Source: Cenarchaeum symbiosum A
GTDB lineage: Archaea; Thermoproteota; Nitrososphaeria; Nitrososphaerales; Nitrosopumilaceae
Reading direction: 5' to 3'
Assembly (NCBI GenBank): GCA_000200715.1
Contig: DP000238.1
Coordinates: 1,598,849 to 1,662,848 of the forward strand
Length of the DNA stretch: 64,000 bases
Below are positions 34,101 through 39,617 of this stretch, in pieces (position 1 is the stretch's first letter; every line of letters starts with the position of its first letter). A program made the translations under genes and the position numbers. Under the pieces are notes generated by a model, which was given only the letters and a program-made list of their open reading frames with translations, did no database searches and had not been told where the DNA came from.

Positions 34101-34553
34101 CGCTTCAGTTTGTCCCTCTTCTGGTATTCTGATCTCACCTTCATCTTGTGTAAGGTCAATTTGGAATAAGTTGTTTTTATCTAGTGGGCGCCTAGTCCAA
34201 TTACCATCCTCATTGCGTACATATTTGGCATAATTTACAACTGCTTGAATCCGACTTGTTCCATCTTTCAAACGTACCCTAAGGCCCATAGAACTAGGCC
34301 TAAAGAAAGCGGTAGATTGCTGATCTATGTTTGGATCCTCGTCCTCCTTGTCAGCCTCATCCCCCTTTTCCATATCCAATTCATCTAGGGCTGCGCTTTT
34401 TGGAAATAGTATTCCAGACGCATACATATCCAGCGGCCTATTTCCCGCTGTGAGTGTCTCATTGACGCTACCAGGGCCCACAAAGAACCGGTGTGCCTCT
34501 TCCACCAGCCCCGTGTTAATCTTTTCAGCGGACACTTGTTGCCACCCTTTCAA
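31143..34553 (-). CDS. drmA: DrmA-like SF2 helicase
   Basis: 1136 residues. A ~420-residue N-terminal region precedes the helicase core: Walker A PTGGGKTEAYLG (458-469), 'MRYTLRLLTLQQFERA', DELH (707-710), 'VIAATATARG' (motif III) and VAGRIGRKK (motif VI). Between the first motifs is a zinc-like insert with CPWC (577-580) and further Cys. This long helicase preceding a DUF1998 gene is the diagnostic DrmA arrangement. DrmA-DrmB loading on DNA ends is the core of DISARM. Its start overlaps the GHKL gene by 29 nt. Confidence 0.9.
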   Translation of the reverse strand: MKGWQQVSAEKINTGLVEEAHRFFVGPGSVNETLTAGNRPLDMYASGILFPKSAALDELDMEKGDEADKEDEDPNIDQQSTAFFRPSSMGLRVRLKDGTSRIQAVVNYAKYVRNEDGNWTRRPLDKNNLFQIDLTQDEGEIRIPEEGQTEAKIWWKNDKNSTLNIFLENNTEWISWDRSGSSYAETKVHNEENCIFQPLIELRSLENNTFKPVYDNPFSDNYEEEKLELIYRDKKTFGIGYGCAAEWDKQNPPVYVRTTFMPIFHETFAKIDDVDKPEDVDMYALGWVGNLEDHENNQKKIEAILSPLIDKYKRWITKQNKIVEKEFTQSVDNMSEGENESITNRYRTIAKKNMDECTRVLNRMSAGLKLLVEGKDDTSKIILKSFILTNRAMLYQKIHFKYALNKFKNPKSKFPWPKPAPGDVKWYPFQIAFILMSLSGLVSKKHKDNSIADLIWFPTGGGKTEAYLGAAAFVMILRRLRGGIEDGLGVSVIMRYTLRLLTLQQFERASTLVCALEVLRRDRSITGLGKDPFLLGLWVGGSLTPNDHEDSSKALRTLSNSQDEHLERGSPWQTYYCPWCGHKVGPNNYRYDADGTKWTMVRCTNDTSGCKFTDNKFDPSRVLPLVTVDTDVYARCPSMIIATVDKFARMPFKSTIANILGRPYKKCDLHGFQSKETPKYCADTRHHTGEFIRDVDEIFPPDLIIQDELHLISGPLGTMVGLYETAVDFLTRDKNNLRPKVIAATATARGATEQIRRLFDLSTVQTFPPPGINRDHSLSWWGVGSGPGKIFVGVSFSHKSTKYSLAKLYSVLLHTVHSSLRSGSSSELVDPYWTLVGYYNSNRELGGSNRLIEDDVNTNLGFLAEHEYGNGDKRRDIGTPGNGIEELTGRRTQREINTIRAKIEKPLGTGEEISVLLATSMISVGIDINRLSLLTIVGQPKSVTEYIQVAGRIGRKKDSPGCVFTLFNPHKVRDLSHYENFNGFHNTMQKQVEPTTLTPFSPPACRRGLRPVFMTMMRLSVETLAKNKDASRFRIEDGAEATKFILERFKSIEQTHEDSPVYKDFKSMLDVFKEEWVKLIRNKMGAVCYTRWKKSSDTPLIVEFAKAGRQGTDMFPISTPESLRDVERHLLLRYDN

Positions 34554-36720
34554 TATTTGGGAAGGTAAGCCTGATCAATGCACCGCCGTCGACAGATATG
34601 GCTTCCGCCTTCCCCTCATAATGCTCCATGATCTTTCGTACTATGTATAGTCCCAAACCATGACCGTGTAATTGCCTGTTGTCTTGCAAATGACCAAATT
34701 TGAACGGCTCAAAGATCTCCTCCAGTTTAGACTCCGGTATGCCCCTGCCTGTATCTGCAAAATCTATGTGTAGGTTATGATTATGATGCCAGTAATGGAG
34801 TGTAATCTCTTTTTTGTCGGTAGTCGATTTTTCTATTGACTCTATTGAATTCATGTATAGGTGCGTGAGTATTGAATCTAAATCAATTGGATCTAACTTT
34901 ACCACGAGCTGACTTTTAGCTTCTCTATTGTGGGGATTGGACGAATCAGTCTTAATCACTATGCTCAAATCCCTGCACTTGTCTTCAAATCCCTTGGCCA
35001 CTGACTGCCAACATTCTAATATGTTGACTTGTTCAAATGATTTATCACTTACAATGGATTTTGATATATGATCGGTCATAACAGACACAAACTTCATGAA
35101 ATGTAGCATCCTGGCTTGGTTGTCCTCCATCTGATCCAGCATTTCCTTTGTCCTAGTAGTTTCATCTTCTGTGAGACCTCCGCTACGAGACAAAATTGCT
35201 TCACGTATCTGGGCTCCCTCATTTAATAGATCCATATTGGCTTCTAGAGGATCAGTCACGTGTCGCGCCATAAATGATGCGGCAATCCCCAAGGTAATCA
35301 AGTTTTTTTCATAGCTCTTTATCTCATCTGTTTCCGTTGTTAATATTTCCGCTTTTTCTTGCAGGACGTCTATTACATTGAGAAGCCCGTCGCTGGATAA
35401 TTTTATTTGTCGCTTTTCATCGGGGCTATTCCCACGGGTATTGTTTTTTATGTTAACCACCATTTGCTTGGCTGTTTCTGGATCCGGTTCTTTGTCATCT
35501 ATTTTTAATTTTTTAATTTCTTCCTCTTTCCAATGCTTCATATACTCGGCAAAAATATTTATCATAATACGCATAATCTTCTGTAAATCATCGAATTCTT
35601 TATTGTCATCCAGTGTTTCCCTGTGTGCTGCAGGCTTAATCATAGGATTGTTTGACTTGGTAAGGTGCACTATCCCATAAATTTGCTTCAGGCCTATCCT
35701 GCTTGTCTCTTGTCTTGCACGTGCTTCCAACGTCAACCAGTCTTTTTCACCCCCGTATGGTCTCAGCCATACCCCGTCTCTATAGATGTAAATACCATGA
35801 TTGTACTTTAGAAACTCCTCCATTTTCTTAATTCCAATCTTATGATTGTAATACTGTTCAATATCCGTGGTTTTGCGCTTACCGGGAGCACGAGGAAAAT
35901 GATAAATATCCACAGAAAATGGCCCTATATTGGTGACAGGGCAGCTATCTGCTACATCCTGTTTTTTCCACTCGTTTTGTTTTGCAACTGACTGCATTAT
36001 GTCTACGAACAAATGATTTCCATCAAATACAGAGCGCATCTTGAAAGGCGCATTATTAATTATCTCCTCGCGTAGTTTTACATCATTTCTTCCAACTATC
36101 TCTCCTTTTTCATCTCCATCACTTATTCTGATCTTAATATCATCAAAATTTTTCTTTGAAATAAAAGTGCTGATCTCACTCTTAAGTTTGTTTATTTTCT
36201 TTGAATCCCATGTAGATTTTAGCTTTTTCAAATTTAATCGTACGCCGTTATTGAGATTGGCAGTGTCGGTGATCTTCCTCTCGAACTTTACTTCATTAAC
36301 AGTGATGCCGGGTTTTTCAAATGCGGACCAATCAAATTCCATCCATACCAGTTTGCCATTTTTTACTGCATTTAGTTCTGTCACTGTGCCTAATCTCTGG
36401 CATGCTAGCCTACCAATACCCATTTCACCCCAAACAGCTTTACCGTCACTCGTCTTTGTATCCCGTAGACGAGAATCAGTTCCAATAACCATCCACTTAG
36501 TTTCTATGTCTTCATTAGACATCCCATCCCCGTCGTCACTAATTTCTATCTCAGTAGATCCATATCGTAAATTCTTAAATTTAATTAGAACGTTTTTGGC
36601 ATTTGCGTCACGAGAATTCTTGATCAGTTCAAACATAGCTGTGAAGTCAGAGGTAATAGACTTGCTGCCAAAGTAGTCCATTGTTCTTGCATCAAAAGTG
36701 AATCCAATACTATCAGTCAA
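34525..36720 (-). CDS. Protein with two GHKL ATPase domains
   Basis: 731 residues with an unusual double layout. N-terminal GHL-type ATPase (Hsp90/MutL/MORC-like): N-box ELIKNSRDAN (31-40), G1 DDGDGM (62-67), G2 'GEMGIGRLA' (98-106), then a transducer-like domain with 'YIYRDGVWLRPYGG' and a conserved-type Lys in 'QIYGIVHLTKS'. Middle helices (~445-560) include 'LGIAASFMARHVTDPL' (477-492), a degenerate histidine-kinase DHp helix in which the phospho-acceptor position is Arg. C-terminal histidine-kinase ATPase: N-box HLYMNSIESI (620-629), DTGRG (656-660), GHGLGL (686-691). GHL ATPases of this kind occur beside restriction-modification genes in bacteria. Co-transcribed with drmA. Confidence 0.87.
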   Translation of the reverse strand: MTDSIGFTFDARTMDYFGSKSITSDFTAMFELIKNSRDANAKNVLIKFKNLRYGSTEIEISDDGDGMSNEDIETKWMVIGTDSRLRDTKTSDGKAVWGEMGIGRLACQRLGTVTELNAVKNGKLVWMEFDWSAFEKPGITVNEVKFERKITDTANLNNGVRLNLKKLKSTWDSKKINKLKSEISTFISKKNFDDIKIRISDGDEKGEIVGRNDVKLREEIINNAPFKMRSVFDGNHLFVDIMQSVAKQNEWKKQDVADSCPVTNIGPFSVDIYHFPRAPGKRKTTDIEQYYNHKIGIKKMEEFLKYNHGIYIYRDGVWLRPYGGEKDWLTLEARARQETSRIGLKQIYGIVHLTKSNNPMIKPAAHRETLDDNKEFDDLQKIMRIMINIFAEYMKHWKEEEIKKLKIDDKEPDPETAKQMVVNIKNNTRGNSPDEKRQIKLSSDGLLNVIDVLQEKAEILTTETDEIKSYEKNLITLGIAASFMARHVTDPLEANMDLLNEGAQIREAILSRSGGLTEDETTRTKEMLDQMEDNQARMLHFMKFVSVMTDHISKSIVSDKSFEQVNILECWQSVAKGFEDKCRDLSIVIKTDSSNPHNREAKSQLVVKLDPIDLDSILTHLYMNSIESIEKSTTDKKEITLHYWHHNHNLHIDFADTGRGIPESKLEEIFEPFKFGHLQDNRQLHGHGLGLYIVRKIMEHYEGKAEAISVDGGALIRLTFPNIERVATSVR

Positions 36721-36812
36721 ATGAGTGCTCGCCTCCGTAAAATAACGCTTGTGCGATCATTCGATCGTGAAAATATGCTCCAAGAGGGGGACAGTGCATT
36801 ATGCAAACCACG

Positions 36813-37790
36813 TCACCGCGCATACTCCATAAGGGTAATGCGGCGTCTCCCGTTGATCATTGTTTTAGTTATTTCTTTTGCGATGGAACTGACCACTGGA
36901 ACCACAACCGCATTTCCAAATTGGCGGTACGCCTGAGTATCCGACACGGGTATCTTGAAACGCCGGGGAAAGCCCATAAGCCGTGCACATTCTCTAGGAG
37001 TAAGCATTCGCGGAATACGGCGCCGACCGCGATTAATAAGAATCTCTGAACCATCTTTGTAGTACCTCCTGCTTAACGTCCTAGTCACACCATCCGGGTC
37101 AGCAATTCCGTAGCCGAATCCTGCCCCCCTAGCACGGCATGCCTCCTTATGCCGCTTCAAGGCAGCCCACACTCCGGGTGTCAACACATATTCGCTACCG
37201 GGATCAGGCTCTAATATGTCCCTCAATCTAGGCTTGGCATTCTTCATTTTGGGGAACTCGAACTCCACCTCACGGTCAAACCCTACGATGAATAACCTCT
37301 CCCGGTGTTGCGGCACAACTGTCTTTGCGTCAATTATGGCATGTTTTACATCATAACCCACATCATGCAGCCGCCTTAGCATCACTTTGAAGGTCCTGCC
37401 ACCATCATGTGATTGGAGGTGTTTTACATTCTCTAAAAGAAATCCACGGGGGCGCTTCTCCCTGAGTATATTTAATATGTTGTCAAAGAGTCTCCCCTCC
37501 GGAGAGTCAAAGCCAGATGGCTGGCCCAGACTGTTTCTTTTGACTACACCTGCCAATGAAAATGGCTGACAAGGAAAACCCGCGGCAAGAACATCATGAT
37601 TAGGTATGCTCCCCGCATCCACCTCAGTAATATCTTTGTCGGTGACCGGTTCAAAATTTGCTTCATATGTCTTTCTTGCAGGTTCGTTTATCTCACAAGA
37701 ATACACGCATCTACCCCCTGCTCTTTCTAATCCAATCCTCATGCCACCAATGCCGCAGAATAGATCGATAAACCGGATTTCTTTGCCCAT
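36813..37790 (-). CDS. DNA (cytosine-5) methyltransferase, DrmMII-like
   Basis: 325 residues, complete m5C methylase: motif I 'FIDLFCGIGGMRIGL' (7-21), motif IV GFPCQPFS with catalytic Cys74, motif VI ENVKHL (120-125), motif VIII 'PQHRERLFIVGF' and motif X 'FGNAVVVPVV'. The target-recognition region is about residues 195-270. In class 2 DISARM such a methylase marks host DNA as self. It is the first gene of the minus-strand operon, 92 nt before the GHKL gene, and divergent from vsr across 52 bp. The recognition site cannot be read from the sequence. Confidence 0.93.
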   Translation of the reverse strand: MGKEIRFIDLFCGIGGMRIGLERAGGRCVYSCEINEPARKTYEANFEPVTDKDITEVDAGSIPNHDVLAAGFPCQPFSLAGVVKRNSLGQPSGFDSPEGRLFDNILNILREKRPRGFLLENVKHLQSHDGGRTFKVMLRRLHDVGYDVKHAIIDAKTVVPQHRERLFIVGFDREVEFEFPKMKNAKPRLRDILEPDPGSEYVLTPGVWAALKRHKEACRARGAGFGYGIADPDGVTRTLSRRYYKDGSEILINRGRRRIPRMLTPRECARLMGFPRRFKIPVSDTQAYRQFGNAVVVPVVSSIAKEITKTMINGRRRITLMEYAR

Positions 37791-37842
37791 ATCAAGTGCT
37801 ACTCATTGATAATTAATTAATATTACTATGCTACCCTAATTT
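37791..37842. promoter_or_regulatory. Divergent AT-rich promoter region between methylase and vsr
   Basis: 52 bp containing AATTAATTAATATTA (37811-37825), close to palindromic, centred ~25-30 nt from both start codons. It probably drives both the methylase operon and vsr, allowing coordinated expression. Confidence 0.5.
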
Positions 37843-38325
37843 TTGGAATCAATGACAGATGTATTTACGCCTGAAAAACGGTCATGGGTGATGTCCCGTA
37901 TAAGAAGCAAAGGTACCGGCATCGATATTAAAATGAAGGAGATCCTCACTCACACGGGGATCAAATTTGAAATGTATCCTCAAATACCTGGAAATCCGGA
38001 CTTTGCAAGCCGTCGGCTGGGGATTACGGTGTTCTGTGATGGTGATTTTTGGCACGGATATGACTACCGAAGGGGAAAAATTCCCAAGAAACAGTTCTGG
38101 AGGAACAAGATAGAATGTAACATGGAACGTGATCTATATGTATCAGGGATGCTACGCAGTAACGGATGGTCGGTTCTCCGGTTCTGGGAGCATGACATAG
38201 ACGGCAATCCGGACAAGTGCTCCGGGAAGATACAAAGAAAGATCAGGGAGAGGTCGGCTAGGCGCGGATCTAAACAGTCAGGCCGGGGATCCGGCCGGCG
38301 GGCAGCAAGGCATGATTCCCGATAG
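37843..38325 (+). CDS. vsr: Vsr-type very-short-patch repair endonuclease
   Basis: Up to 160 residues; start is TTG 37843 or ATG 37852. Vsr nicks 5' of T in T:G mismatches left when 5-methylcytosine deaminates. Family features: 'SWVMSRIRSKGT', the catalytic Asp53 in GNPDF, 'FCDGDFWHGYD' with His71, 'FWRNKIECNMERD' and 'NGWSVLRFWEHDI'. The zinc-binding cysteines of the E. coli enzyme (CFWHHHHC) are replaced (DFWHGYDY), as in many restriction-linked Vsr proteins. Placement beside an m5C methylase fits its repair role; a nicking role in defence is also possible. Confidence 0.9.
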   Translation: MESMTDVFTPEKRSWVMSRIRSKGTGIDIKMKEILTHTGIKFEMYPQIPGNPDFASRRLGITVFCDGDFWHGYDYRRGKIPKKQFWRNKIECNMERDLYVSGMLRSNGWSVLRFWEHDIDGNPDKCSGKIQRKIRERSARRGSKQSGRGSGRRAARHDSR

Positions 38326-38332
38326 TCCTTGG

Positions 38333-38374
38333 CTGTCCTGCGGCCGCGCCGGCCTGCCGCCGGCTGCAGGACAG
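38333..38374. repeat. GC-rich hairpin at the island edge
   Basis: CTGTCCTGC (38333-38341) pairs with GCAGGACAG (38366-38374), extended inward by a G-T and four G-C pairs, giving about 14 bp around a 14 nt loop. It lies 8 nt after vsr and could be its terminator or an end of the inserted block. No partner copy was seen at the other edge. Confidence 0.45.
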
Positions 38375-38433
38375 GGGGATTCTGCACGGCCGCAAGCCGC
38401 GGCACGCACCATCCCCTGAAGACGGAGCAAGGC

Positions 38434-38443
38434 CATCTTTAAA
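38434..38443 (+). promoter_or_regulatory. TATA box of the CorA-like gene
   Basis: CTTTAAATCA, about 30 nt before the ATG at 38470. Confidence 0.45.
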
Positions 38444-38469
38444 TCAGCATAATTGACAGGCAACACAAG

Positions 38470-39474
38470 ATGAAGGGGGAATTCATAGCCAGAAAGCTCC
38501 GCCACGCCAAAAAGGCCGCAGGAGAGTCGGCATCGGGCGGAAGGGCGACGGTCACCACCGGCGGGGGGTTTACCTGGACCGACCTGCAGAACCCCGGCAG
38601 GCAGCACATGATGGAGCTGGCAAAGGAATACAACCTCAACATGCTCAACGTAGAGGACTGCCTTACAAAGTTCGAGCTCCCCAAGCTCGACGTCTACCCT
38701 GAGCACGTATTTCTCATACTCCACTTTCCGCCCCTCAAGTCCACCATGATGCCAAGGCACAGCCAGCTCTCCATATTCATGGGGAAAGACTTTCTGATAA
38801 CCGTACACCAGGGGGACCTCTCCCCGCTGGTGGAGCTGGTAGACGCGTGCAGCAACGGCGCCGACCCGGAGAGAAAGGACCGCGCCCTGCGCGGCTCCAC
38901 TGCCGTTTTGCTCCACGAGATACTCGACGCGCTAGTCGACGACCTGCTGCACACGCTCCGCAAGATAATGGCAAACCTCGAAGAGATAGAGGAGGTCGTC
39001 TTTGACGACAGGAGGTCGGCGGCAAGAAAGATCTCGCTTCTCCGCAGGGAGATCACCATGCTCAGGAGGATAGTCGGTCCGCTCAAGAGGATAGTGCTCG
39101 ATACGGCAAAGCAGGTCAACAGGTCATTTGCCACCGAAGACCTCACCCTCTACTTTGATGACGTGATAGACCACATAGACAAGGTGGTCGAGACCCTGGA
39201 GGAATCCAGGGAGACCATGGAGATCTACAAGGATACCGACTTTATGCTTAGCACAGAAAAGACCAACAAGGTGCTGGCCATCCTGACGATAATATTCACC
39301 CTTGCGATCCCCGCCACCGTGCTAGGCACATTCTACGGCATGAACATCAACCTTCCCGGGGGCCCCGAGGAGCCCGGCACGTATGCCATCTTTACCACCG
39401 TGATACTGGCATCGCTGATACCGGCAGCTGTAATGTTCGCATACTTCAAGAGGCTCGGCTGGCTCAACAACTAG
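38470..39474 (+). CDS. corA: CorA-family divalent metal transporter
   Basis: 334 residues. A cytoplasmic alpha/beta funnel domain (about 1-230) is followed by the long pore helix and two membrane segments near the C-terminus ('LAILTIIFTLAIPATVLGTF' and 'FTTVILASLIPAAVMFAYF'), joined by the GMN signature (YGMNINLPGG). This is the pentameric Mg2+/Co2+ channel family. The acidic loop after GMN (PEEPGT) could attract the ion. TATA-driven single gene just outside the defence island; base use returns to the GC-rich norm here. Confidence 0.92.
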   Translation: MKGEFIARKLRHAKKAAGESASGGRATVTTGGGFTWTDLQNPGRQHMMELAKEYNLNMLNVEDCLTKFELPKLDVYPEHVFLILHFPPLKSTMMPRHSQLSIFMGKDFLITVHQGDLSPLVELVDACSNGADPERKDRALRGSTAVLLHEILDALVDDLLHTLRKIMANLEEIEEVVFDDRRSAARKISLLRREITMLRRIVGPLKRIVLDTAKQVNRSFATEDLTLYFDDVIDHIDKVVETLEESRETMEIYKDTDFMLSTEKTNKVLAILTIIFTLAIPATVLGTFYGMNINLPGGPEEPGTYAIFTTVILASLIPAAVMFAYFKRLGWLNN

Positions 39475-39617
39475 GCCCCCGGGTTGTTCCCGGCAGCACA
39501 AGATGCCTGTCCCAATGGGATCCCCCAGACCTTTGTCACTCTGCCGCTGAAATGCGGCGACATACTGTCAAGTCATGAATATGCCTGATCTGTGCGGAAT
39601 GCTATACGCCTGTCCGG

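Noticed and set aside
36721-36936. Plus-strand ORF between the GHKL and methylase genes
   Set aside because: It runs antisense into the methylase C-terminus and lacks a promoter and plausible sequence.
26753-38325. Assignment as class 1 DISARM or an ordinary type I/III restriction system
   Set aside because: There is no adenine methylase, no SNF2-type DrmD, no specificity subunit and no Res-type nuclease motif; the methylase is m5C and DrmA/B/C are present.
37843-38325. Vsr as a homing or GIY-YIG nuclease
   Set aside because: The GNPDF, FWHG and FWRNKIECNMERD motifs are those of the Vsr/restriction-like fold.
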